From IMG/VR virus record IMGVR_UViG_3300028607_001909, positions 1-28,823 of that record: DNA of 28,823 nucleotides. The stretch is one strand, 5' to 3'. The position numbers and the translations under genes are program-made. This DNA comes from a virus. Positions 21,501 to 25,989 of the stretch are shown piece by piece. Numbering within the stretch: position 1 is the stretch's first letter; every line of letters begins with the position of its first letter. The notes under the pieces are model-generated. The model did not search any database, had not been told where the DNA came from, and saw only the letters and a program-made list of their open reading frames with translations.

Positions 21501-22399
21501 CTGTCGCTGGTGTTGCCTTTGCTGGACAAGAGGAGTTAATGCGCAAGATTTACAGGTTCATGTTTGGTGAGGTCAGGGTTGGGAGACATCCGTGGGAAGC
21601 TGATTCAGCTGGTGAGGCAGCGAGAAGGACTTTGCTTTATGCATTAAGTGGGTTCCCGATTGTCAACACCCCGTTTAACATGATGTTGAACGACCAGAAG
21701 AACATGGCATCAATGGGCATGGACTTGTTTATTCAAAACAAGGTAAGGGATGTTATCAATCTGGCGGGTCAGCTTGCCAGCACGAGGAACTTGGAGGGGG
21801 CGGAGAGGGCCCTGCTGGTTTGGACGAAACAAACATATCCAAATTCTAGGATGCTTGTGAACGCATTCCCCTCCATATCAGGAACCATAGACCTGATGAA
21901 CAACAAGAGGCTTATACAGCGTCACTCACCTAGGGACATAATAAAAGTTTCAAGTTATTCTGGGGGTGCAACCACTGCCACACCGTTGACGGGTATCATT
22001 GGGAAGATGAGCAGCTATGCTACTCAGGGTCGCTTCGATGAGTTCATGGAACTCTACAGAAAGGCGGTAAGGGTTGCCCGTGAACTGGGCAGGCCAGACC
22101 CGGAGAGGTATGTTCGCACGTTGTATTTTGGTAAAGACCCGTACAGGGCCGCACTGAAGGGAAGGATCACGGAGGGGGTTAGAACAAGGGTGCTCAACAG
22201 CCTTGATCCATTGGAGAGAAGTGAGTTTTTGAATGTTGAAAGGAATTTTTACAAGGGGCTAAGGATGATTGGTGGCTCACCTAGGTCTTTTGGTGTCGGG
22301 GCTTATATACCGAGGCGAAGAAGTTACAGACGGACAGGGAAGCCGTTCCCAACAGGGATGAAGTCCGCTAGCCCGCTGAGGAAGACTTATGCCCTTTAG
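9503..22399 (+). CDS. Giant virion-type protein with internal zinc-peptidase motif, 4298 aa
   Basis: One open frame of 4299 codons. N-terminus: GFLGGFAGDMGFFETISDILP, then a hydrophobic Gly-rich segment at 133-158 (GIGYVFGYVGSMIPTALATG). A small beta-barrel-like region lies at about 668-730 (SKVVEVSRPGEKRRTGVITEV...AEVHWDDGEIETVSID). Long charged helical stretches follow, for example 1920-1995. A metallopeptidase signature FVHEFSH is at 2442-2448, with a possible third ligand in NDREFFAY (Glu2529). Hydrophobic segments occur near 3634-3656 and 3991-4009. The C-terminus (RVLNSLDPLERSEFLNVERNFYKGLR) and the general plan resemble the large polyvalent or ejection proteins of podoviruses. It probably enters the cell with the DNA and may open the envelope. 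I found no polymerase motifs. Function is inferred; only the peptidase motif is direct evidence. Confidence 0.8.
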   Translation: MPEDFVMPPDPHSGGGLDFGGFNQTGPLNLTYLTKPKQKQVVPYDQRLEEYTAGGGKKATNPWQRGGRAGFLGGFAGDMGFFETISDILPYDPGKEWFKGIGDALEEEAYEVPMRTLRDIKGAGDFMDYMGQGIGYVFGYVGSMIPTALATGGLGAAGRIVGREALKGLTKKQIGARGAQAVGRFVTGPSIIKNTGHIYRGVREETGVESPAIAIPAGIASGMLERFGMGKTFGTFFETIPFNAKQQVWRQMVANAMRGYGRAWAIEGATETGQELIQLAANEVADSTYDLVTSENAWRVLDAAALGAFGSGPFGAIGSAGNYYGQKVSAEKDKKLVDEVIRRVQNIAPEGSQIMFRMGQQRIKEQAALLGDEEFIPTDSHVETLERVVDQIQEQKSLSEEQKAALLADATNVLGRFRERFATQEATKAEESSDVEVAARDNREAAEQVAGVPSQQMVEPESAILPENQAPYNNPESRYNIGQEYKHRLDTVEGEAIQVDAVVTKIGKDGRVLESVSADENRLPLIVTKGKKTISLHTQEDVLNVMKELDADKFGRPEPKSAAESSLAMVQLLDAQEKRKVSREVAEEAGAEIETDEIIPATELIKRRKAREASVAAKKAGKPPLQAAKAVAKAVRTVYAAKPAPTAKVGREEMDRINLENKRKTILKSKVVEVSRPGEKRRTGVITEVKLLQHFSEAVGGPRMFSAEVHWDDGEIETVSIDENFESSQPLYGGLMVVAKNGKLSKEQESAISNVEKKVIPAVDPEAEEVAEVQVPPPTEKPRATKETTKAPTKPQPTKEVEVTKRIVKGEKPEVKPEEVAGLSSEETLLLKAINTEVTKRTIGVRDTGAGAVTTVDEATGELLLDGLSEAEIKGEQYQLANRGMRVDAVKMLVENTGWLFDARRQELGLTKIAAENIKIIEALKKKVGEQKPVILGNLKLDKDLSARMRQMRNDRAEEDKMQMTIETFIVRSFVELGRLIETATIYIRQLYRNGKVKSGEKFNRETRGYKAVRDRFIKDLSIDLEERLPQDALMPHLPSFGEDPVKFLGGLFDAVVEEYNKVDGVRGLSSMEDGGVNQDKARELEGLILDKDTLSKYLDYPIAEDTDDERTIVIANSNIFKKTDTGWDINNIELYSDDLSKQYIPVMDFSDHKGLSVTIKSVGKGMDAIAYRLSEEALKRVRFQESKTSGREGKVTFAHIPESLLIENGNVQYDNWVLDTQKAGGRFLKDISWVGLPTEEFVRLLKLRTKNKELKAFLKSKKGGLLLSSKEEVAATIANAILLASDPRYKPSNKKAKTAKKALAEKKDSKVALFSVDQLQKLLEHAINIHLDHFATLTEKQLGLLTPELTELNRLTAYHNKLFRAYHEKSIPRALDLPKLDANLEPKADTSLDMRGLALWITNDPDVLKGRKPNKGMFISRLKELFYSFEEKKEGLPKALKRKTLRPEDLKEAKDTLEKVSARMDELRLKVSQVKESAVLSEDDLVNLEATIRPAEARMGLRMVEKTAVGDVEFIAEGEVEEEYELDPYVKDRGATVRVGPTRKIVENIRNFFKKGTGLGDAYSAIVLYTDGVEREKEKFTAEYRSTLLIDEAKERDPVKEAEAKIALETEKGVATPIAEGEDPSKQVIAKEREAELDRLLEGKFDEDTELGRAIKGFRAARTKLVDLIEHGSEEDPAYGAKLLEYQLNMLTEWDTFMAKQGTDFVLSLRPNIMGQPSLDYKLMPRTAGLLEVYKDIESENISRVKARGIFESIDAKIERVKARFNDAESERLALRDSYDAAVKRVDAILEPIRKQTQAFINSEHAKGPEERKFLAGLGWVGPRGGRKQLTPQDVTIHKVITHPEKYAGESGAIREKLEEEKPIVDGYLHAVALRDGLALNLSLFEEELAYIYGGALRFKASDVPGIGFEPVEGESWLKAPDFERLRAKEKKLEVDIEEYKREGLKVEATKARKERATINKILSFWRSESRKRGKVKEYRLTAQKLKKREVVFQVIFDSHIQGGARRLPVGNLFGHLVSISNKFSEDQFRETGKPIQVEVAGYRMETPASLYYKLYKTLELRDPKKILSHPIFSNSGMYIGPIKPEGMTEERWIDSRFKRTEKIGSEIQKYIDNHSVEQHEASLLYIKDTILASIVNDFISIFTYEAGYRGNKEAIVKKAMGVSGKLSEITEHLSEGLRIPFKPLLEEDIDPSITEEALTDLGNQLGVAKEKFNKALEVFEKNKGALDVARLSYRNVVVSRTGKTDIEQPSELGKLVVFAEQTKAKYHAAKTELDKITLQIEAIKADPRILFKSEISSSSLDIIPNKNLSTTITMTLPFGYSSVKADRKSIDLEIKPMPLDGKLAEGDTSGGKGSVEIGRSKGSDEIAQLLHENRARLGDAFVDRSLSFLSQIPDKYLDELTLSMYGGGLETIKGTKLSGSFMEAIKTVFIPTEGNTTDSFVHEFSHYLHAFLPAEQQERVTHMRKDALQKVVSNTKDGRLRYRIEMASVFLVDADSDMAMGPDDFQFYLDKYGDKAKDMYHLMNDREFFAYIMTKEGQRDIGTLSPNSNPVGFVAKIKQFFADFINWVLKKSGLVVGEAAFVDEVLSKFKSGSFTVERRMFTAGPAVDASILTVSDLKRALEFNVRNAALTEGGGANVEAGRQVSMEAGSFHNMIYDLSNKFLMEMSESDEFRNLLTGQDDEVSISKRAAGLANIKESSAIRRLLEDNEISSGGVIFSPEGYLQLLKVKKTLKDKDKIPDSMWQQVSKEFFKNTEEFLESYRRLLAKADAVKGENQNEKLKRLLSEVKEQYDSKTAAASSAASFKGMIRSMLEKANERSAENEAIKRLTQYGFDLNQITSQLDDKLIGGEINKMIRDFYNTVWFSAEAQMILHKGINKDGKKATWEDLMWTYIVEKGIELKHRKRRVGMSADDRRNMMFAEVEPIMKFAADHILKVHQNDMLLNEVSEKQLEASFNEYTKYEAEINALFETNTITTKAGKLQKVDGAKRAVDRLLKDYKQAVGDQAIANRLYLSLRRNVHSQIRYMNDVTVAAELVGRIVESKEFSDARNAAAAEIEAKPDREMSIDTAKITFIHPEKGEDFEFYYDVSDKTGRENQLRKLSIYVESLNKWLADNPESPYTDFWLEMRDYASATMLSPTMRGGQAMKPVVNVNALRPIQNMMAGIGTYTSRLSMTHMDNMVAMMERSADIKDMYEQKVVNALQAAAKSHGFSTDPIGIDDWFTAIGERFFATANQTGRKLNVGDRVTMSDLTDIKTVTKEDEAAIKIQVEFTGALFQMDVKQGRGDLILRRRTEEELRKRGGKAGRIIGRKALQVTPWTLPKTFSSKAIRFSQSISAMLREHKDAVSDIDADTTLSDSQKRELKLGFFKAADRRGDSVMSLIGENFNRFVLAFVDNREGRITNGTNPFFTEGVYDEARDSMVKGEIRNLDELAEFFSNRSVDITKLGQEGVPMQLSKKEALYELLREMSTQSDKFHDFIYGKIDHDTETSLAYKFAKLKKDSPFTVARQEPIANYYYYNYGISETVGLHNLSLESSAQYIDAFRASLDAVEGELDAASNDKKLAAERGNLEEFMEGKKQSAANRESFLDYERVEAHKANVKALMNDIDAVRDRDIRYELQVNRTFRRVFGDMISVAIQAPTTALVNLIGTPVRTTMRMQAMFGFAPKLNARFVIDALKEMTKGAATFGRGFIKGAWGGLGYLAIAKPKKALIKFVDEFANKPFTEDFVIGQYKVNSTLRRIFDAGYGMRIDVQGKIDAYWDSVETRGRVERALELRGRGAHRSFWSKLYNGSALILAEIPGTTLPRLFDAVGNNVSFRFANTAMSHLELRLKDLHRKYGDSLWERYNDPDVLAKDTNKMDTLTPVDAFGEQFLFSPDESKLGKLENMFMHAGLDFHQEAFRFYKALNTDKEATFLTPEQRAQMGIGLVTSENLATIANRPLKFRNDPNVGFLFALSGWSLSAAHNSVEFLSKAQGGKQGWSVNSLNVQLGMVMLGMMAVAGVAFAGQEELMRKIYRFMFGEVRVGRHPWEADSAGEAARRTLLYALSGFPIVNTPFNMMLNDQKNMASMGMDLFIQNKVRDVINLAGQLASTRNLEGAERALLVWTKQTYPNSRMLVNAFPSISGTIDLMNNKRLIQRHSPRDIIKVSSYSGGATTATPLTGIIGKMSSYATQGRFDEFMELYRKAVRVARELGRPDPERYVRTLYFGKDPYRAALKGRITEGVRTRVLNSLDPLERSEFLNVERNFYKGLRMIGGSPRSFGVGAYIPRRRSYRRTGKPFPTGMKSASPLRKTYAL

Positions 22400-22721
22400 C
22401 TGATATCTCCCCTATCAACCATCTCCATACAAGGGGGCTTTGCCTCATGGTTGTTGCTATACCAATTGACATCTTACCCGTAAACGATTCCTCTAATATT
22501 TTACTTGGAGCCCCCATCCCATGGTTAACAGCATGAATGATTTCATGAAGCAGGGTTTCTGCCCGTGACTGTCTTGGTAAATCTTTGATTACAGCGATCA
22601 CTTGTGATTGAAAGTCGCACCAACCCAGCTGGTCAGCACCCCCTTCATTGGGGGTGGTGATCCAGTTGATCCTGTATGTCAGGTTCAATATGTCTACCTC
22701 GGTTGGTAACTTTCTTCCCAT
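22368..22721 (-). CDS. Small HEIIH zinc metallopeptidase-like protein, 117 aa
   Basis: Start chosen at ATG 22721 (MGRKLPTEVDILNLTYRINW), where the family's usual opening begins; the frame stays open upstream to a TTG at 22820, and no good ribosome site is visible. TLLHEIIHAVNH at 56-67 gives the zinc motif H59-E60-x-x-H63, and Glu78 in ILEESFTGKMS is the likely third ligand. This matches a small phage family related to ImmA/SprT-type peptidases, with an N-terminal beta hairpin, GWCDFQSQVIAVI strands and the HExxH helix. The substrate is unknown. Its 3' end overlaps the end of the giant gene by 32 bp on the opposite strand. The 330-nt region upstream is highly structured. Confidence 0.75.
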   Translation of the reverse strand: MGRKLPTEVDILNLTYRINWITTPNEGGADQLGWCDFQSQVIAVIKDLPRQSRAETLLHEIIHAVNHGMGAPSKILEESFTGKMSIGIATTMRQSPLVWRWLIGEISAKGHKSSSAG

Positions 22722-22893
22722 GGTAAAAATAAGGTTGGGGGTCGATGAACTTACTCCCGTTCTAATTGTGACTGTCCCGGTTGTGAACACATACGCTTGA
22801 CATGCCACACGGGAGACCAAACAACCGCCCCTGTAGATGGGGTCTTGGCGTGAACCCCCAACCTTTTAAATTTAGGACAGAACTTTGTTTCAT

Positions 22894-22907
22894 GAGGTGT
22901 ACACCTC
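22894..22907. repeat. Perfect 14-bp palindrome GAGGTGTACACCTC
   Basis: It is identical to its reverse complement. Its right half (CACCTC) is also part of the 9-bp stem with 22934-22942, so two pairings compete. As DNA it could equally be a binding site for a dimeric regulator. Confidence 0.8.
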
Positions 22908-23022
22908 GACACTTTTAACGGTAACCAACCAAAGTCGAGGTGATCCTGTCCTGCGATCTCCACAGGCACCATACGTCCTGCCCATAAAACGCCCCCCGCA
23001 CACCGCACTCACGGGGCGGGGG

Positions 23023-23072
23023 TTCCAGCGAAAGTGTTGCCAAACATGTTGGTTCATCGCTGGAATTTTTTT
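23023..23072 (+). terminator. Rho-independent terminator-like hairpin with T7
   Basis: TTCCAGCGA (23023-23031) pairs with TCGCTGGAA (23057-23065), followed at once by seven T (23066-23072). The 25-nt loop contains its own small stem, CCAA/TTGG (23040-23043/23049-23052). The orientation fits + strand transcripts: either the structured RNA just upstream or read-through from the late operon. It overlaps the 3' end of the convergent minus-strand gene. Confidence 0.6.
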
Positions 23073-23311
23073 AATATCCTTGTCCATAGTGAATCATTTG
23101 GAATGGAATACGGTGGATCAAGCAGAGGCATGTCCTCCTTGTTTTTCCTAGCCCTTTCTGTTGCCTTGTTGAACTCTGATTGGGTCAACATCAACGGGGT
23201 ATAGATCAGGTTTTCAAGGTCATTAAGCCACACAGCATAGTAATACGCATTGGCTGATGTCTTCCTGTCCTTGTTCCTCACTCTTTCCATTATACCTAGT
23301 TTAGTTCTCAT
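23054..23311 (-). CDS. Small hypothetical protein, 85 aa
   Basis: Start chosen at ATG 23311 (MRTKLGIMERV), two bases after the upstream stop. An ATG at 23326 would add five residues and overlap the upstream gene. The middle (ANAYYYAVWLNDLENLIYTPLMLTQSEFNKATERARKNKEDMP) has the look of small phage proteins with a beta hairpin followed by a helix (xTPLLLTxxExxxAxxRAxKNxED). The family is widespread next to nuclease and recombination genes, but I know of no function. It is the last gene before the structured intergenic region. Confidence 0.65.
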   Translation of the reverse strand: MRTKLGIMERVRNKDRKTSANAYYYAVWLNDLENLIYTPLMLTQSEFNKATERARKNKEDMPLLDPPYSIPNDSLWTRILKKFQR

Positions 23312-23313
23312 GA

Positions 23314-23883
23314 TTAAAGTTCCCATTTCATGTTGGGAAACGGGTGTAACAACTGATTTTCACAAACATAAGCCCCGGAAAATTGGCCCTCCTTTTTGAG
23401 TTTACCCTTGAGTTCAGAGTCCCCAACCCATCCCATTATATGACAGAACACTTTCTCGTTAACAATATCAACGACCACCAACCCATATGTCCAATCCTCC
23501 TTTCTTTCGTTTTCCCTGACAGCTAGGACATAGTCCGTGGGTCTCTTGCCCGGTCTAAGCCTTGAACCTTTGAAGTCCAGACTCAACCCCGGGATATCAT
23601 ATCCACCATCGCCCCTGTCTGGAGTCCTCATGCAGTTCCATCTCTGGAGCTTGTACATCTGGTCACTTCCAGTCAGGTACAGGGTTCCACCAAGCTGGGC
23701 CAGTTGTCCTGTGAGCTGGTCTCCATCCAGCCTCTTAATTCTTTGGTCTAGGTTCTGTATATTCGAGCCAGACTTCTTTTTCTGTATGATTCTTGGCATG
23801 AAATAACCCACCAGTTCAGACGCCTTTTCCTCGGCCAGCAAGATGTCGGCCTTGGTCAAGACTACTGTTGGGTACTGGGTCAT
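23314..23883 (-). CDS. PD-(D/E)XK endonuclease-like protein, 189 aa
   Basis: Residues 93-106 (GGYDIPGLSLDFKG) carry the core D96...D103-x-K105 of the PD-(D/E)XK nuclease fold. The conserved frame around it has a helical N-terminus with Glu19/Glu20, strand WTYGLVVVDI after the core, and the end FSGAYVCENQLLHPF, typical of small phage nucleases of this kind. It probably cleaves DNA during recombination, replication or host-DNA breakdown; specificity is not visible. The ATG overlaps the recombinase stop (ATGA), so the two are translationally coupled. Confidence is good for the fold, moderate for activity. Confidence 0.7.
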   Translation of the reverse strand: MTQYPTVVLTKADILLAEEKASELVGYFMPRIIQKKKSGSNIQNLDQRIKRLDGDQLTGQLAQLGGTLYLTGSDQMYKLQRWNCMRTPDRGDGGYDIPGLSLDFKGSRLRPGKRPTDYVLAVRENERKEDWTYGLVVVDIVNEKVFCHIMGWVGDSELKGKLKKEGQFSGAYVCENQLLHPFPNMKWEL

Positions 23884-24746
23884 TCTATCCCCATTATTAG
23901 TTTCTTCTTTTCCAGACTTGGATGGATGTATCTTAACAGGCTCTTCATGTTCTTGTGTCCGCTAAGATGTTTCACGGTTATGATGTCTGCGTTCGGATGG
24001 GAAAGCCATCTGGAGATTGCGGTTCTTCTGAAGGCATGGAATGTTTTCCCCTTCTTATACAGCCCAGCCCCGTCCAGAAAGTATTTAAAGTGTCTTGATA
24101 TATTACCATTTCCTACCATGGAGATAATAGCCAACCGTCCCATTACAAATTTGTTGCCATCCCTCAGCCCGTTCTTTTCCAGAAGCGCCTCGTACAGTTC
24201 ATTAGACATTGGTATCTCAACCTTGGTTTCAAACTCAGAGGTCTTTGATGGTTTCAGTGCGATGGTTCTTTCTTCTAGGATGACCGATTCCCACATGAGC
24301 CTTGCGCAGTCACCGATCCTCATCCCCGTGTTCCAGCCTATTTTTATAAGCAGGTTCCACTCTGTTCCCTCGGACTTGTCGAGCATGTCACTGTAGTTCT
24401 GCTCCGTAAAAAGAACGGCATCCCTTTTGGGGATAGCAATTAGGCCCCTTGGGAACTTGGACAACATGTTTCCCTCTGTGTATCCTCTCTCTTCCATCCA
24501 GTTAAAGAAACTCTTAATGCTGTTGGCTATGTGGTTCACGCTTGATGGCTTGTATTTCTCCTTGAGCCCCACTATAAGCTCAAAGATATCCGCGCTGTTG
24601 GTATGAATGTCATCCATGGACAGCAGCAGTTTTTCCCTGAAAACACCAAGCCCCCAGTTCATTGTGTTGTGCTCATCCATTTTCCTTTCCATTAGGAATT
24701 CCGTTACCTTTTCCGCCAGTTCCTGTTGTGTTACATTTCTTTCCAT
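23880..24746 (-). CDS. int: Tyrosine recombinase / integrase, 288 aa
   Basis: The catalytic set is complete: Arg143 in TGMRIGDCARL, Lys165 or Lys168 in LKPSKTS, His237-x-x-Arg240 in HAFRRT, His264 in LSGHKNM and nucleophile Tyr273 in LLRYIHP. The N-terminal 100 residues form the usual helical core-binding domain (SSVNHIANSIKSFFNWMEERGY). Length is typical of XerC/phage integrases. It catalyses site-specific strand exchange for integration, excision or multimer resolution. It lies in the middle of the recombination operon, overlapping the HTH gene by 16 bp and the nuclease by 4 bp, rather than beside a tRNA or clear attachment site. I see no attP, so lifestyle is undecided. Confidence 0.9.
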   Translation of the reverse strand: MERNVTQQELAEKVTEFLMERKMDEHNTMNWGLGVFREKLLLSMDDIHTNSADIFELIVGLKEKYKPSSVNHIANSIKSFFNWMEERGYTEGNMLSKFPRGLIAIPKRDAVLFTEQNYSDMLDKSEGTEWNLLIKIGWNTGMRIGDCARLMWESVILEERTIALKPSKTSEFETKVEIPMSNELYEALLEKNGLRDGNKFVMGRLAIISMVGNGNISRHFKYFLDGAGLYKKGKTFHAFRRTAISRWLSHPNADIITVKHLSGHKNMKSLLRYIHPSLEKKKLIMGIE

Positions 24747-25054
24747 AGTTTTAGTAGTTTGCTGTAGTATTTAATGTTCGGGCTCTTCTTGATGTGGTGA
24801 AATTTTCTGCGCTTGAAAAACTCAAGGCTTCTTGTCTGTCTTAACAGGTCAATGCCACATGCCATGCTGAATCTCTGTGCCGTGCCGACAGGCACATTCT
24901 CCCAAGATTTTTTTTCACAAATCCTCCTGAGTGTGGTTAGTGGTATTCCGCTGTTCTCAGACAGCTGTTTGTTGGATGGTGATTTACCGTTCCTCCTCGC
25001 CATAAGTCTGCATAGAAATGGTGGCATCCTGTCCAGTTTCTCTATTAATAGCAT
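24731..25054 (-). CDS. Small HTH-like DNA-binding protein, 107 aa
   Basis: Start chosen at ATG 25054 (MLLIEKLDRMPPFLCRLMARR), which overlaps the upstream stop by 10 bp; an ATG at 25072 is possible. SNKQLSENSGIPLTTLRRICEKKSW at about 28-52 reads as a helix-turn-helix, with SENSGIPLTTLRRI as turn and recognition helix. PVGTAQRFSMACGIDLL follows, like the extra helices of Cro/CI-type domains. The C-terminus is very basic (FFKRRKFHHIKK). I recognise the MPPFLCR...VPVG.AQRF.ACG.DLL pattern as a phage family. Next to the recombinase it might be a regulator or recombination directionality factor; this is inference. Confidence 0.65.
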   Translation of the reverse strand: MLLIEKLDRMPPFLCRLMARRNGKSPSNKQLSENSGIPLTTLRRICEKKSWENVPVGTAQRFSMACGIDLLRQTRSLEFFKRRKFHHIKKSPNIKYYSKLLKLWKEM

Positions 25055-25347
25055 TGTTTTACAGCTATACATCGTATGAAGTGTTCCCGTAGTTTTTCTT
25101 TCTGTTCCTCAAGGCGCTTGTTCTTTCTGACCCCTTTCTTTTTACGCTTTTCGTAGGTGTCGATGTATAGCTGTAACCCTCTTGCTGCTTCCTTTGCCTC
25201 CTCTTCGTCCTCGTATTCCCAGCTGTCATTGGGGAATGGCTTCCCTCTTTCGAGCCTGTCTCCTGCTGGGAGATGATACCCCATTCCAGAGTCGACGTAG
25301 AGTCTGTATTTTTCATTGATATTCTTTACAACAATCCTGATAGACAT
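25045..25347 (-). CDS. Hypothetical charged protein, 100 aa
   Basis: Not recognised. Residues 1-35 are beta-like (MSIRIVVKNINEKYRLYVDSGMGYHLPAG). Then come an acidic patch (YEDEEEAKEA) and a long basic helix (YEKRKKKGVRKNKRLEEQKEKLREHF), probably a coiled coil. It overlaps both neighbours (22 bp and 10 bp) within the minus-strand operon. The small beta-plus-helix plan suggests a nucleic-acid or protein binder, but nothing specific supports it. Confidence 0.6.
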   Translation of the reverse strand: MSIRIVVKNINEKYRLYVDSGMGYHLPAGDRLERGKPFPNDSWEYEDEEEAKEAARGLQLYIDTYEKRKKKGVRKNKRLEEQKEKLREHFIRCIAVKQCY

Positions 25348-25610
25348 CCCCGTGGATACTCCTTTTCGTAGTCTATTCCAAGATGAGTTTCATCTATCCC
25401 GCCATCCCTCTTCTCGTGAAGTGATGTTACAACTAGGTTGTTGCTTTCATCAGACTTGATGTCCACGAAGTGCCTTGTGTTCTCACATTGCTCCATGAAC
25501 TCATGAACTGAGCCGGGGGTCAGGACGACCCGACCCCCGAGCTCGTTTAGAATCATTCCTAGAATGGCTGACATGCCAGCCTTATGTTTTTTGCTGGCAG
25601 CCCTAACCAT
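25326..25610 (-). CDS. Hypothetical protein, 94 aa
   Basis: Not recognised. The ATG shares a base with the SSB stop (TAATG), so it is translated with SSB. N-terminal basic helix (MVRAASKKHKAGMSAILGMILNELGG), then a compact alpha/beta region (VVLTPGSVHEFMEQCENTRHFVDIKSDESNNLVVTSL). No catalytic or metal motif seen. It probably belongs to the replication/recombination set by position only. Confidence 0.6.
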   Translation of the reverse strand: MVRAASKKHKAGMSAILGMILNELGGRVVLTPGSVHEFMEQCENTRHFVDIKSDESNNLVVTSLHEKRDGGIDETHLGIDYEKEYPRGCLSGLL

Positions 25611-25984
25611 TAGAATGGATTTTCTTCAGTTGCGGAAGCCAGAGCCTGTTGTTCAGGCTCGTCGGCTGTCTGGCCCTTCGGCCCACCTGCAAAGGTGAAT
25701 TGCTCCACAATACAGGCTAGCTTGGAACGCTTCTTGCCGTCGGATTCCCAGCTTTCGGTGCGAAGCCTGCCCTCAACCAGAAGGCGGTCTCCTTTTTTAA
25801 CGTGCTTGCCGATTACCTCGCCCTGCTTCCCGAAGGAAGCGCAGTCAATGTAAGCGACCTCTTCGTTATCTCCTCGTTTTCGGTTTGCAGCTATCGTGAA
25901 ATTGCAAACCGTGTTGTCATTACCTATTTCCTTGACCTCTGGTGTGCGGACAAGGTTTCCCATTACTATTAGTTTATTATACAT
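25610..25984 (-). CDS. ssb: Single-stranded DNA-binding protein, 124 aa
   Basis: Start at ATG 25984 (MYNKLIVMGNLVRTPEVKEIG), the usual SSB opening; the frame extends upstream only as overlap with the exonuclease gene. OB-fold landmarks follow in order: VCNFTIAANRK, AYIDCASFGKQGEVIGKHVKKGDRLLVEGRLRTESWE and LACIVEQFTFAGG. A short flexible tail ends in EENPF, the acidic tip by which SSBs recruit partner enzymes. Shorter than E. coli SSB because the linker is short, as in many phages. It protects ssDNA during replication and recombination, together with the adjacent exonuclease and ATPase. Confidence 0.92.
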   Translation of the reverse strand: MYNKLIVMGNLVRTPEVKEIGNDNTVCNFTIAANRKRGDNEEVAYIDCASFGKQGEVIGKHVKKGDRLLVEGRLRTESWESDGKKRSKLACIVEQFTFAGGPKGQTADEPEQQALASATEENPF

Positions 25985-25989
25985 TACGT

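Larger units (their letters stand above)
22731..23072 (+). ncRNA. Candidate structured non-coding RNA, about 340 nt
   Basis: The sequence shows: a perfect 12-bp stem, 22731-22742 (AAGGTTGGGGGT) with 22854-22865; inside it CTCCCGT/ACGGGAG (22754-22760/22809-22815) and a CCAA..CCCC/GGGG..TTGG hairpin (22817-22848); then a nested hairpin with 7-bp stem 22874-22880/22946-22952 around a 9-bp stem 22902-22910/22934-22942; a GC hairpin CCCCCGC/GCGGGGG (22993-22999/23016-23022) with inner CCG/CGG; and a final 9-bp hairpin plus T7. GGTTGT (22779-22784) and ACAACC (22821-22826) could make a pseudoknot with the CTCCCGT stem. It resembles no RNA family I know. The + strand is chosen from the T tract. The alternative is a structured minus-strand leader of the metallopeptidase gene. 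Confidence 0.45.

Noticed and set aside
9503-22399. N4-type virion RNA polymerase inside the giant protein
   Set aside because: I looked for the T7-family signatures (R...K...YG and the HD pair in context) and could not find them; a profile search would be needed to exclude it fully.
22399-22450. CCCCT...AGGGG pair after the giant gene as its terminator
   Set aside because: The stem is five base pairs with a long loop and has no T tract.
22751-23008. Minus-strand frame of up to 85 codons inside the structured region (ATG 22972 gives a 73-aa form with VSRCTPHETKFCP)
   Set aside because: It covers most of the inverted repeats and ends 29 bases before the metallopeptidase start, so it is a possible gene. 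But the palindromes and long stems explain the DNA better, other frames there are also open, and AGGA sits only four bases before the ATG. Codon conservation in relatives would decide.
23023-23065. tRNA- or tmRNA-like end at GGTTCATCGC
   Set aside because: Only the GGTTCA string matches a T-loop; no acceptor, anticodon or D-arm arrangement fits.
23926-24396. 156-aa + strand frame
   Set aside because: Antisense to the tyrosine recombinase, which has its complete catalytic set.
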